From Spirogloea muscicola (Eukaryota > Streptophyta > Zygnematophyceae > Spirogloeales > Spirogloeaceae), in assembly GCA_009602725.1 (NCBI GenBank), contig WELB01000238.1:31375-76047 (forward strand): a stretch of DNA of 44,673 bases, given 5' to 3'. This document shows positions 20,926 through 30,915 of the stretch, in pieces. Made by a program: the position numbers and the translations under genes. How positions within the stretch are numbered: the stretch's first letter is position 1; every line of letters starts with the position of its first letter. Under the pieces are notes generated by a model. That model was given only the letters and a program-made list of their open reading frames with translations, was not told where the DNA came from and did no database searches.

Positions 20926-21074
20926 AGCGCCGCTTCTCCATTGCTCGAGCCCCAACTGAGTGACGACGGTAATGCTCCGGATCCTGGACTTTCGGTTAGT
21001 CCTGATACGAATAGCCCAGCTTTACAGTTAAGGGGGTCGGTGGTCCTTGTTCCATTCGCTGCTGGCATCTCAAG
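20926..21074. other. Short unassigned spacer between LINE pieces
   Basis: No feature recognised; it is AT-richer than the flanks around 20990-21040. Confidence 0.4.
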
Positions 21075-21293
21075 CTGACGAGAGGCGCCGGGGACAGGGT
21101 GCAGCCCTTCCAGGAGCCTATCATCTCTGATCTGCGGCTGCTTAGCAGGGGTTACTGAGTGATTCGTAGCTGCTTTGTTTCTTTGTGTGCTTGTTTCTTT
21201 TAGCGCTTCCACTGGCCCCCTTCTCGTACGCTGTTTTCTTATTTGGGCTGGCTTTTTCAGCCCCTATCCTCAATGGGCGGGCACTTTTTTTCC
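21075..21293 (+). repeat. LINE family A 3' end and UTR (plus orientation)
   Basis: The plus strand reads FQEPIISDLRLLSRGY-stop at about 21105-21157, then the UTR with hairpin GGGCTGG...CAGCCC near 21246 and terminus GGGCGGGCAC followed by a T run. The flank CCGGTGGCTCGGT after it also follows the family A terminus at 27057. Confidence 0.75.
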
Positions 21294-21319
21294 CCGGTGG
21301 CTCGGTTCCTTGTGGGTCT

Positions 21320-21470
21320 CGTGTCCTGCTACGCATGCGTTTGTCCATGTCCCTACAGCGCTCCCAAGCGCTTGCTTTGCACCGCCGCGCCGGTCGCGCC
21401 CTTGCGACAGCCTCTGGCTTGCGCAGCGGGGGTTGCTCTTCCTCCCCTCAGCTCGTCTGCTGACATGAGG
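21320..21470 (+). pseudogene. LINE variant C C-terminal tail
   Basis: MRLSMSLQRSQALALHRR then AGRALATASGLRSG is the Arg/Leu-rich LINE tail, close to the piece ending at 27975 (minus). It is truncated before the usual SDL..L.RGY end. Confidence 0.6.
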
Positions 21471-21474
21471 GTAC

Positions 21475-21940
21475 TAAGAAGAAAGTGCTCGCCCATTGAG
21501 AATAGGGGCTGGAAAGCCAGCCCAAAAAAGAATGAACAGAGTACGAGAAGGGGGCCAGGGGAAGCGCTAAGAAAAACAAGCACACAGAGAAACAAAGCAG
21601 CTACGAATCACTCAGTCACCTCTGCTAAGCAGCCGCAGGTTGGAGATGCTAGGCTCGTGGAAGTGGGTCCCCTGGTCAGAGCCAGAGGCAGCAGCGAGGG
21701 CTCTGCCGGCACGAAGGTGCAACGCCCGGGCCATAGACCTCTGCAGCGAGACGGCCAGGCGCAGTCGATACATTTGCGCCAGCGACCCGGCTGCAGGAAA
21801 GTCTACCGGCTCCCCCTGGAAGCGACGGGCGATGGTGTGGCGGGCGAGCTGGGTGAGCAGCTCGAGCCACCGAGCGCCCAGCGCCCCATGGGTGTCAATT
21901 GCCAACGGGAAGAACTCGACTTCCCGCAGAGCGCCATGTC
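21475..21940 (-). pseudogene. LINE family A C-terminus with 3' UTR
   Basis: The minus strand reads EFFPLAIDTHGALGARW, LTQLARHTIARRFQG, GSLAQMYRLRLAVSLQRS, LRAGRALAAASGSDQGT, HFHEPSISNLRLLSRGD and a stop at about 21612-21614. The UTR to 21475 has a shortened-loop hairpin GGGCTGG-CTT-TCCAGCCC. It is 5' truncated immediately after the endonuclease core, at the junction with the dispersed block at 21936. Confidence 0.75.
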
Positions 21941-22070
21941 TGCCTAGCCTGGTGGCTCCGTCACCACCTGTATGCATCTGGCTGGCCTCTTGCAACCGCT
22001 TCTTCACTATTGCAGCGTCAAAGTGAGCGGGCGCGCCCCCGCCTGGCGGGGAGCGGGCCGCCATGGCGGG
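21936..22070 (-). repeat. Exon-like fragment with the dispersed block (minus)
   Basis: On the minus strand an ATG near 22063 opens MAARSPPGGGAPAHFDAA then IVKKRLQEASQMHT, ending at CAGGTG. KNRL-NASQMHT at 27898-27925 is a decayed relative. The dispersed ATACAGGTG...GCTAGGCAGAC block follows to 21936. It may be a captured first exon or a LINE 5' end; I do not recognise the protein. Confidence 0.45.
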
Positions 22071-23100
22071 GCAACGGGGGCGGGGCAGCGCGGGATTGCT
22101 GCCAAGGCCGGCGCCGGCGCAGGGTGCGGGCGCGCCGTCCCGCCGCGCTGCCAGCGGCACGAGCTTGGAGGCGGCGCAGGCTCCGCCTTCGGCCTGCCCG
22201 CCCGCCCTCCGAGCGCCGATGCCAGGGCTCGCCTGCCCCGGCTCTGCGTCGCTCCGGGCAGTGGCCGGCCAGCCTCTGGCCTCGCCGTCATGTCCGGAGG
22301 AGACGCCTGGGCCTCCAAGACGCAGGCGGGCGGGCGGCGGGCCCTCTGAGGCAAGGCCGCGGGGAGCCACGCGCTCGCAGAACACGGCCCCCGTCCTGCG
22401 TGCCCTCACAGTGCTGGGGCTGCATCAAGGCATCTGGTGAAGACCTTGCGCAGGCTCTGCCGTCACCATCGTCCCTGGCTCAGTAGTGGTGACGTGCGCG
22501 CAGACCGAGCACCTACAGTGCCCTGGGAGAGTTGACTACATCAGCTGAAGATGCTTGCAGCCCCCAAGCTTGCTCTGCGCAAGACGCTCACAGCAGCTGA
22601 ATCACTGACTGAGAGCTCAAGCTGCTACCAGATGCGCAAGTTTGTCTGAGCGAGCTCTGGACACCGCATGCCGCCTCTTCTCTCGTGGGTCTCCTCAGAC
22701 GTCAGCTTCGTCACACTCCAGCGTCTCCGAGCACAAATCTGAAAAGGCCTGCCCAATGATGCAAAAGATTCTGCAATGCTGACTGCCACTGAGGAGAAAG
22801 TAACACTATCACCAAGATCTGATGGGCAGGCCGTGTCTGGTCTTGAATAGATGCAACAAGAAGGAGCCTCCAGGTGATCAGGCACTAGAATGCAGGCTAT
22901 CAGAGGACTATGTATTGGTGACCTCGTCTGGAGAAAGCTCAGGCACAGTGGATGACTGTAGCAAAAACTCTGGGCTGTTTGCAAGTGTGTCGTCTCACAA
23001 GGCATCCAACATACACATCGAGCACACACGAGACCACCCAAGCTTTCCTGAGTACAGGCTGGGCGTAAGGTGTAATTATTTTCAGTCTTGCTTGTGCGAA
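22071..23100. other. Stretch without a supported gene
   Basis: 22071-22490 is very GC-rich with bias-driven open frames. At 22548-22648 the plus frame LKMLAAPKLALRKTLTAA then ESLTESSSCYQMRKFV-stop, preceded by an AG acceptor, could be the terminal exon of an unknown gene. 22822-23100 has an open frame with no recognisable pattern. Confidence 0.35.
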
Positions 23101-23860
23101 AGAAAGCAGTGTTCAGGAACTTCGACTGAAAAGGTACGTAGAGCAGGTCATCATTGCCAACTTCACGTGGAAGATGACTCTCAGAGTGGATCACGATCTC
23201 AGTCTTCTTGTTCCTTGGTAGACCTATGTAAGTATGCTCAGTGCTTGGCCGCGAACTGTGGAGAACATCTTCTGCTTCTTATGTCCCTCAAAGATGTAGT
23301 CGTTCCTTCCACTACAGTAGTACCCTGACATTCAGCTTAAGATGATCTTAACAAGGCATGGCATATTTCGCCCCTTCCTCGAGGACATGTTGGCTTGACC
23401 CGGTAGAACACCCTACTACCTCGCACATGTGAGGGTCGAATGTGCACAAGTGTGCCATTTTTGAAGGCCTGCATCACCGGCATTAGAGAAGGCAAGCACT
23501 GATTCGTTCCAGATTGTACTGTGTGGACGCCAGGAAACATAAGTTAGGTGATTGCACTTTAAAGTCTATATCTTCACGTCACCATCTTCGTACAAGCCAT
23601 TGCGGCAGGACCACTCAGTGCTACTGTCACCGGCCGAGGCAACAGCGAACACTGCAGGCTTCGGAACTAATTAAACAGCTCATCTTGCCCCTTGCAGCAA
23701 GTTACAAATGCTCTTCATTGCTGACTGTTATCAAGCCTTGGTGCAGGAATAGTAAAATAGTTTTCGAATCTGGTATGTTGTATATTCACACACATATGGT
23801 AAATCACTCATGGATGTCATAGGTGCACGAAGCAACCAAAACGAAAATGGGAGGAGAGCA
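23101..23860. repeat. Segmental duplication, copy B, first block
   Basis: Counterpart of 1611-2347, here about 200 bp downstream of the C2 gene's stop codon (the gene is on the minus strand). No gene is recognised in it. Confidence 0.8.
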
Positions 23861-24060
23861 ATAACTGAAGCTATGCATTCCTGAATACGACAGCAACTTC
23901 AACAGCGCACTTTGGCCTGCTCCCGACACTCAGGCCCTCCAAGCGCAAACTAGCTGGATATTGTGGGCATTGCATCAGTCAAGCTGTAGGATGATGACGT
24001 TCTGCACTGAATCTGTCAACATTGCCTCCGCCGACCTGAGGGCAGCTTTGAGTTCTAGAC

Positions 24061-26835
24061 TTAGTCAAAGATGTCCCCAAGTAGGAGGCCACCAGCAAGA
24101 CCACCAGCAGCGCCAAGCAGCAGACCGTTGTTCTGGCCAGAGAAAAACCCTGGCTTCTGCTGCTGCTGCTGCTGCTGGGGGGCGTAGCCTGGTGGAGGAG
24201 CCTGGTATCCACCATATCCACCTGCCAGAGTAGCTCAAAAGTCAGCTACCCTTGGCCTTGACCGTAGCCCACATTGGGTTGCTTGGTTCGGCTATCAAAA
24301 TCTCTGTCTTGCACATCTGCTCACTGGTCAACATGATACTCTTGCGCAAGGCTCAACAGTGCCGACCACACAGCAAGATGGTTGCAGACCTTGTCGTGTC
24401 TGAGCTGGAAGCTAGCTATTACCTTGATAGGGTGGTGGCGAGGGTGCTGCCGCATAATAAGGAGGCGGTGGTGCTCCATACTGTAGGGGTGCTCCGTATG
24501 GTGGTGGTGCACCGTACTGAGGGGGGGCACCATACTGAGGGGGAGCTCCATACTGAGGAGGGGCTCCATACTGAGGAGGGGCTGGCGGAGGAGCTCCTAC
24601 CAAGACCCAAACAGTAGGGAGTAAACAGGCACCCTTGATCAGTCATTCACGCGTGGTTCTCCTATTGAGTCAGGACGATATGCATACGGACCCAGCCAAG
24701 CCAGTGTCACCCGCACTGTGAATGTGCAATCAAAATTGACTCTACAGCGACTTCACTATGCAAACCCAACAACCATCATGTGCGATCAAAATGACTCTAG
24801 AGTTCCCAAGCAAAGCAACAACTATTAAGCACAACATGCAGGCAGTACATCAGGATGTCTTGCATTCTGGCATCCTAGGGGAGGGACTGCCCCTGGCACC
24901 TCGGCACTCACCGTACGAAGGCTGCTGACCAGTATATGGTTGCGGGGCATAGCCAGGTGGAGGGGGTAGCCCAGACTGCGGAGGAGCGTAGCCAGGTGGT
25001 GGAGGGGGATAGGCCGACTGGGCCGTGTAAGTTGGCGGCGGGTACGATGGTGGCGGGGGCGTCTGACCTCCATACGCCTCCTCCTTCTTGTCCTTCTTGT
25101 CACCAGCCTCGGACGGGCGGATCTGGGGAGGGTAGCCGTACGGGACAGCGTCCTCATGCGAGTCGTACTTGCTGGCCTGTCCAGGCTGGTGACCACTATT
25201 TCCAACAGACCAGGAACCTTCCTGTCCTGCAGGTCTCTCAGGCTTCAGCTCAGCTTTCTGGGGTGGCTGGTCGTAGAAGCTCGAGCTGGCTGGGTAGGGA
25301 TTTGTGGGCTGCTGCGCAACAGGCTTGGCAGCTGCTGCCGCCAGAGGAGCTGCATAAGGATCAGAAGCGGCGCTCGGAGCCGGGTAGGATGCACTTTGGG
25401 GCAATGGAGGGTAGGCCGAAGCTGCAAATGGTGCTGATGGGGGCGGGTAGGCAATGGGCTTGTCCGTTCTCTCTGTTCCCGCAGCCTCAGCGGCCGGCGG
25501 GTAGTTACTGGGGTAGCCACCGGCCAGAGCATTGTTCGGGTATGCCTGCGGGTATGCAGACGCGGGAGAGGCAGGGTACGCCGTTGAGAACGGCCAAGGC
25601 GGGATGGCACTATCCTTCTTCTTGGCTTCTCCCCCAGCAACGGACAGGTCGGCCAGAGCTGCGGTCGCCTGGTAGGACTGATCAATGGTGGGCTGTCCGG
25701 CCTTCTCGCTTGCTGCCAGAGCATTGCCATAAGGGTCGCTTGCAGCAGGAGGCGGGTACGCAGCTACGACCTTGTTGTCCACATTCCTGGAATTGCTTGC
25801 AGGCAGCTGCGAACCACCCATGCATCCAGACGACCGCAACTTGTCAGCCTTGAGCCAAGACCTTGCCCACCTTCCCACCAATTGTCGGCTGAACGATATG
25901 CCGACTGGCGTCCAACCATCACAATCTTTCAACAGGCTATGCAAGGGGATGCTCAGGTAGAGAGATAAGGAGGGATGCTCGAAGAGGACCGCTGGTTCGT
26001 CACCTGGGGACCATCCCAGTCAAATGACACCTTCAAATGGCCCATTGTCCCGCCGTAAGGCTTGCTGAGGCCTATCCACTCCACATTCTTCCCGTTGACA
26101 GCCTTGGCAAGAGGCAGCCTGCCAGAGTTCAAACACCTTAGAGTGAGCTACATGCCAAAACGAATGCATGGCCCTAGCAAGTTGTTGGCACATCAAAAGT
26201 GAGGAAGCATGTCAATAAGAGGTTGTCGCATGGAGCGAGCCCCACCACCTGCCAGGTATGCATGTGTGCGGCAGGGGCTCGCATCATGACAATTTGCACC
26301 TTGCATGCAGGGCGGCGGCAGTCGCAGAAGACATGGCAGGCAATGGCTGTCTGGGGAAGGCGGCTTGGGCAGGACGGCCGTAGTCATCAGCACCTGGCCG
26401 AGCCGACGACATTCCACTTGGCGGACTTGTACAGCAGGTCGATGAGGATCTCCGGGAGCGGCGCATGCTCCACGTCCTCCACCAGGAAGTCGAACGACTC
26501 GTTCCAGGTGGCCGACAGGCCGGCGCCTGCATGGGGGGACGGCCGGGGCGGCTTGAGGCCCGGCGCGAAGGGGGCAGGCGGCGCAGGCGGGGCGGCGGGC
26601 GGCGGAGGAGGGCACACCTGGGACGGCGCGGGTGGAGAACTCCTGCTGCCCGCACTTGACGCGCACGGCGCGCGTGTACGACTCTGCGGCAGCGCAGCGC
26701 AGCAGCGAAGCGCGGGTCAGCGGAGGGAGAGGGAGGCACCGGAGCGCGGGCGCCGGGGTAGGGCTGACCGCCGTCGATGGGCTCGTCCAGGCCCTCCACG
26801 GCGGCGACGGCGACGGAGAGGACGCCGGGCGCCAT
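24061..26835 (-). CDS. C2-domain protein with proline/tyrosine-rich linker and Gly-rich tail (SRC2-like)
   Basis: Seven exons on the minus strand: 26769-26835, 26618-26683, 26394-26526, 26004-26118, 24912-25806, 24423-24596 and 24061-24221. All introns are GT-AG; the summed length is 1611 bp, giving 536 aa. Residues 1-127 form a C2 fold: MAPGVLSVAVAAVEGLDEP, YTRAVRVKCGQQEF, LSATWNESFDFLVEDV, VEWIGLSKPYGG and GHLKVSFDWDG. C2 domains bind membranes or proteins. Here the Asp-rich calcium loops (DPY, DxDxxxxD) are absent, suggesting calcium-independent binding. Residues 128-483 are a low-complexity Ala/Pro/Tyr linker with YPPP, PPPPGYAP and six PPQYGA-type repeats. The last exon adds Q7 and the tail LLLGAAGGLAGGLLLGDIFD, as in plant SRC2-type C2 proteins, probably a membrane-inserting stretch. 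A cassette exon around 24250-24290 cannot be excluded. A decayed paralogue lies at 15075-16803. Confidence 0.85.
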
Positions 26836-26862
26836 GGCGGGCGGGGGGAGCTCGGCTGCGGC

Positions 26863-26959
26863 GGGGGCGCGGTGAGGGGCGGCGGAGGGTGATGACGCAA
26901 AGGGCGCGGGCGGCAGAAACAAATGAAGAAAGTGGTCGCCCATGGGACCAGCGGCGCAG
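26863..26959. other. Promoter-side flank of the C2 gene with a LINE terminus shard
   Basis: GC-rich sequence upstream of the C2 start codon. GAAGAAAGTGGTCGCCCATG at 26926-26945 is a minus-oriented LINE family A terminus, so insertion was within 100 bp of the start codon. Confidence 0.5.
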
Positions 26960-27056
26960 GGAACAGGGTGCAGCCCTTCCCGGTTTCTCGTACTCTGTTC
27001 ATTCTTTTTCGGGCTGGTTGTTCCAGCCCCTATTCTCAATGCGCGAGCACTTTCTT
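26960..27056 (+). repeat. LINE family A 3' UTR (plus orientation, truncated)
   Basis: CTCGTACTCTGTTCATTC, the hairpin GGGCTGG-TTGTT-CCAGCCC at about 27014 and the terminus GCGAGCACTTTCTTC. The stem is intact with a changed loop. Confidence 0.75.
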
Positions 27057-27320
27057 CCCGGTGGCTCGGTGCCCGTGGGCGCAGCGCAGAACATGAGCGG
27101 CCAGCTCCCCGGACTCGGCCCCTCGCTCGCCGCATGAACTGACGCACGCCCTGGAGACATGGAGGCGGCAGTCCCAGGAGCCGGTGGACGGCAGTGCGAA
27201 ATACTTCATCGGGGAGAGTGAGGGCGTCATTGATGGGGACAGCCTGAAGCCACGTCGCTGCCCCCAGGGAGGAGGCCGACTGAAGTCTCGCGCTCACTGG
27301 GGCCGCTGCCCAATGGCCTT
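27057..27320 (-). pseudogene. LINE family A relic (pre-finger region and finger)
   Basis: The minus strand reads LQSASSLGAATWLQAV, NDALTLPDEVFRTAVHRLLG, LPPPCLQGVRQ, then a finger whose first cysteines are lost, with AAHVLRC recoverable in another frame. It is frameshifted and dead. Confidence 0.65.
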
Positions 27321-27334
27321 GGTCAACATGGCAT

Positions 27335-27380
27335 CACTCAGTAACCCCTGCTAAGCAGCCGCAGATCGGAGATGCTAGTC
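27335..27380 (-). repeat. LINE family A coding-end shard
   Basis: CAGTAACCCCTGCTAAGCAG and GCAGATCGGAGATGCTAG are the reverse complement of the conserved SDLRLLSRGY-stop end. Confidence 0.6.
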
Positions 27381-27559
27381 TCCAGGGCCTCCCTCATCTC
27401 CTCCCTCCCTCATCTCCTCATTCGTGGGCGCCAGCACCGAGTCGTCCGACGCTGGCACCGCCCTGGAAAGCCCGACAGACGCTGGCTGCCCGGTTCGGCG
27501 ACGCCCGTGCCGCACTGTGGTTGGCTGCGAATGCGGCCACTGCAGCGTCGTACTATGCC
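27381..27559. other. Unassigned spacer
   Basis: No feature recognised; the duplicated CTCATCTCCTC words at 27395-27420 are a short direct repeat. Confidence 0.35.
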
Positions 27560-27890
27560 AGGAGCTCCACCTCCAGCTCTCGGATGGATAGACGCGCTCC
27601 AGGAGGGGCTGTTTGCCCAAACTGCGGCCCTCGTGCCCTGCGCGTCCGAGCAGGCCGACTTCATTGTCGCTGGCTCGCTAGCGCAGTTATTTCGCATGCG
27701 TCTGTCCACGTCACTCAAGCGGTCTGTGGCCCACGCCTTGCATCTGCGTGCTGGCCGTGCTCTAGCTGCAGCCTCTGGCTTCTGTCAAGGGAAAGGCTTT
27801 CCGGCGGCTAGTCTTTCTGACTGGCGGCTCCTAACTAGGGGAGAAAGCGCGGCCAGATTGACTGGTGGCTGGGAAAGAAAGCGGCTGCTG
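27560..27890 (+). pseudogene. LINE variant C C-terminal tail and UTR start
   Basis: The plus strand encodes LGWIDALQEGLFAQTAAL, ADFIVAGSLAQLFRMRLS, TSLKRSVAHALHLRAGRA, LAAASGFCQGKGF and SLSDWRLLTRG. The usual Tyr-stop is altered and the frame runs into UTR-like sequence (GCGGCCAGATTGACTGGTGG) shared with 31089-31110. Confidence 0.65.
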
Positions 27891-27914
27891 ATATGAAAGA
27901 ATCGGCTGTGAAAT

Positions 27915-27968
27915 GCCAGCCAGATGCATACAGGTGTTCATGACGGAGCCAAAGGCTAGGCAGACAGG
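27915..27968 (+). repeat. Dispersed block, third copy
   Basis: CAGATGCATACAGGTG followed by the GACGGAGCC...GCTAGGCAGACAGG words, nearly identical to 20829-20875 and the reverse of 21936-21991. Confidence 0.7.
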
Positions 27969-27974
27969 GCGCCC

Positions 27975-29225
27975 TCAATACCCCCGTGTCAGCAGTAGGA
28001 AGTCAGATGAGCTGAGGGGAGGAAGAGCAACCCCGCTGCGCAAGCCAGAGGCTGCTGCAAGGGCGCGACCAGCGCGGCGGTGCAAAGCNNNNNNNNNNNN
28101 NNNNNNNNNNNNNNNNNNNNNNNNNNNNNNNNNNNNNNNNNNNNNNNNNNNNNNNNNNNNNNNNNNNNNNNNNNNNNNNNNNNNNNNNNNNNNNNNNNNN
28201 NNNNNNNNNNNNNNNNNNNNNNNNNNNNNNNNNNNNNNNNNNNNNNNNNNNNNNNNNNNNNNNNNNNNNNNNNNNNNNNNNNNNNNNNNNNNNNNNNNNN
28301 NNNNNNNNNNNNNNNNNNNNNNNNNNNNNNNNNNNNNNNNNNNNNNNNNNNNNNNNNNNNNNNNNNNNNNNNNNNNNNNNNNNNNNNNNNNNNNNNNNNN
28401 NNNNNNNNNNNNNNNNNNNNNNNNNNNNNNNNNNNNNNNNNNNNNNNNNNNNNNNNNNNNNNNNNNNNNNNNNNNNNNNNNNNNNNNNNNNNNNNNNNNN
28501 NNNNNNNNNNNNNNNNNNNNNNNNNNNNNNNNNNNNNNNNNNNNNNNNNNNNNNNNNNNNNNNNNNNNNNNNNNNNNNNNNNNNNNNNNNNNNNNNNNNN
28601 NNNNNNNNNNNNNNNNNNNNNNNNNNNNNNNNNNNNNNNNNNNNNNNNNNNNNNNNNNNNNNNNNNNNNNNNNNNNNNNNNNNNNNNNNNNNNNNNNNNN
28701 NNNNNNNNNNNNNNNNNNNNNNNNNNNNNNNNNNNNNNNNNNNNNNNNNNNNNNNNNNNNNNNNNNNNNNNNNNNNNNNNNNNNNNNNNNNNNNNNNNNN
28801 NNNNNNNNNNNNNNNNNNNNNNNNNNNNNNNNNNNNNNNNNNNNNNNNNNNNNNNNNNNNNNNNNNNNNNNNNNNNNNNNNNNNNNNNNNNNNNNNNNNN
28901 NNNNNNNNNNNNNGAGGCGGTCGTGGGCCGCTGTCCGCTCTCCGCCGTGGGAACAGCGCAGAACATGAGCAGCCAGCTCTCCAGGCTCGGTCCCGCGCTC
29001 GCCACACTCACATTGACGCACACCCTGGAGACATGGCGGCAGTAGGCCCAGGAGCCGGTGGACGGCACTTCGGAATACCTCGTCCGGGAGGGTGAGGGCG
29101 TCGTAGAGGGGGAGGGCCTGGAGCCACGCCGCAGCCCCCGGGGAAGAGGCCGAGTGGAGTCTCGCGCGCCCGCGCAAGTCGGCCTCGGGGAGCTGCAGCA
29201 CGGCGGTGGTGTAGGCGGCCTTGTC
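27975..29225 (-). pseudogene. LINE copy spanning an assembly gap
   Basis: On the minus strand the 29225-28914 side reads RLHSASSPGAAAWLQALP, YDALTLPDEVFRSAVHRLLG and an intact finger CECGERG...AAHVLRC then TAAHDRL, entering the gap. The 28088-27975 side reads ALHRRAGRALAAASGLRSG and LLLTRGY-stop. The two sides fit one LINE of about 1.25 kb, but the tail is variant C while the finger side is family A. The gap may therefore hide a junction between two copies. Confidence 0.6.
28089..28913. other. Assembly gap (825 N)
   Basis: A run of undetermined bases. It is flanked on both sides by repeated LINE sequence, which is the likely reason for the gap. Nothing can be said about its content. Confidence 1.
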
Positions 29226-29426
29226 GACCGAAAAAGAATGAACAGAGTACGAGAAGGGGGCCAAAAAAGAGAGGAATGGACACGGTCTGAAGGAGCCGGA
29301 GTGCGAAGGACTAGGACTAGGAAGAAGTGCTCGCTCATTGACGGGACGAGAAGGGGGCCAGGGGAAGCGCTAAGAACAACAAGCACACAAAGAAACAAAG
29401 CAGCGACGAAATGCCAGTAACCTCTG
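29226..29426 (-). repeat. LINE family A 3' UTR modules (minus orientation, broken)
   Basis: AAAGAATGAACAGAGTACGAG at 29233 and the full GACGAGAAGGGGGCCAGG...CAAAGCAGC series at 29341-29405, with the terminus AGAAGTGCTCGCTCATTG at 29325. The hairpin has been deleted between the terminus and GACGGGACGAG. A CGGTCTGAAGGAGCCGGAGTG word at 29282 recurs at 31254. Confidence 0.65.
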
Positions 29427-30915
29427 CTAAGAGCCGCAGATCAGAGATGCTAGGCTCCTGGAAGTGGGTCCTCTGGCCAGAGCCAGAGGCAGCAGCGAGG
29501 GCTCTGTTGGCACGCAGGTGCAGCGCGTGGGCCATAGACCTCTGCAGCGAGACGGCCAAGCGAATGCGGTACACCTGCCCGGCTGCAGGAAAGTCCACCG
29601 GCTCCCCATGGAAGCGGAGGGCGATGGCGTGGCAGTCGAGCTGGTTGAGCAGCGCGAGCCACCGAGCGCCCAGCGCCCCATGGGTGTCAATTGCCAGCGG
29701 GAAGAACTCGTCTTCCCGCGGATGATCAGCATGTTGAGCTCTTTTGCCCGAGCGGCGCAGGCGACTGCGCACCCAGCCTTGATTGCACATTGGGCTGGGT
29801 GGGTGCGGTCGTATCCGTCAGTAGTCACCACGTCCAGGAGGAGACGTGGCCCACTGGCTTGTGGGGTGGCCACAAGGTCTACACGACGTGCGTGGAGACC
29901 GTCGGCCCTTCGCTGGAGCGGCATGACGACTGAGTTCTCCGCTGCGACCGAGAAGCCTGCCTCCACCAGGATGCCATGCATAGTATCCCGGAGGCGGTCG
30001 TGGGCCGCCGTCCGCTCTCCGCCGTGCGAACAGCGCAGAACATGAGCAGCCAGCTTCCCAGGCTCGACCCCGCGCTCGCCACATTCAGATTGACGCACAC
30101 CCTGGAGACATGGCGGCGGCAGGCCGAAGAGCCTGTGGACGGCGCTGCGAAAGACCTCGTCTGGGAGAGTGAGGGCGTCGTTGAGGGGAGGGCCTGGAGC
30201 CACGCCGCTGCCCCCCGTGAAGAGGCTGAGTGGAGTCTCGCACGTCCGCGCCGGTCGGTCTCCGGGAGCTGCAGCAGGGCGATGGTGAAGGCTGCCTTGT
30301 CCATCGCGGCTGCGAAGCGCGCTTGGGCGCGCAGGTCGGCGGTGTGCGCGAGGTCCGCAAAGGAGACCGCCTGGCCTGCCAGGTCCGGATGCGCGGCAAG
30401 CAGCTCCTGGTGTGCTGAGCGACGCGACACCTGGAAACGGCAGCGCGCTCATTCCTACCTCCACCACCGCCTGCTCCAGTGCACGCCGGCCGTGGACCAA
30501 GAAGCGCTCGGCCACGGAGGCGGCTGTCTGCGCCCAGCTGCCGAGGTATGCAGCCCGGCAGGAACGGGCGAGCGGGCGCAGGCCGAGACCACCGTGGCTG
30601 AGGAAAAGCGCCGCCTGGTGGAGAGCGGCGGGCAACCTGATGAAGCCCTGGTGGCGGACAGGGCCGCCAAGCTCGCCACCATGCCTGCGTCAAAATCTGC
30701 GTACGCCACCAACGCCCCTGGGGACGGCGGATTGGCCCGCGCCAAGCACTGGGGTCGCTGCCCAATGGCCTTGGTCAACATGGCCAACGACAGCTGCATG
30801 TCGTGCAGCTCGGGGAGCCGGGCCGCAGGCTGAAGGTGCTCCGCAAGGCGGGGCTTGCAGCTGCCCCTCCACGAAGGACGGCGCGCCGCTGGCCCACCGC
30901 CCCGCGCCTTGGCCT
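29427..30915 (-). pseudogene. LINE family A, longest A copy (post-RT region to C-terminus)
   Basis: The minus strand from about 30915 reads LRPAARLPELHDMQLS, AMLTKAIGQRPQCLARA, LHQAALFLSHGGLGLRPLAR and LGSWAQTAASVAERFLVHGR. Past a frameshifted stretch come NDALTLPDEVFRSAVHRLFG and SECGERG...AAHVLRC (first finger Cys changed to Ser). The endonuclease follows as ARRVDLVATPQASGPRLLL then DVVTTDGYDRTHP. The tail is GVPHSLGRLAA-like in one frame and AASGSGQRTHFQEPSISDLR in another. At least three frameshifts are needed. The reverse transcriptase is absent (5' truncation). Confidence 0.75.

Noticed and set aside
22822-23328. 168-residue plus-strand frame
   Set aside because: No domain pattern, no splice context, and its 3' half lies in the duplicated non-coding block where copy A has no matching frame.
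24936-25853. 305-residue plus-strand frame opposite the C2 proline-rich exon
   Set aside because: It is the antisense of a low-complexity exon supported by splice sites and domain content on the minus strand.
27975-29398. Very long open frames across 27.9-29.4 kb
   Set aside because: Most of each is undetermined N bases; only the LINE readings at the flanks are real.
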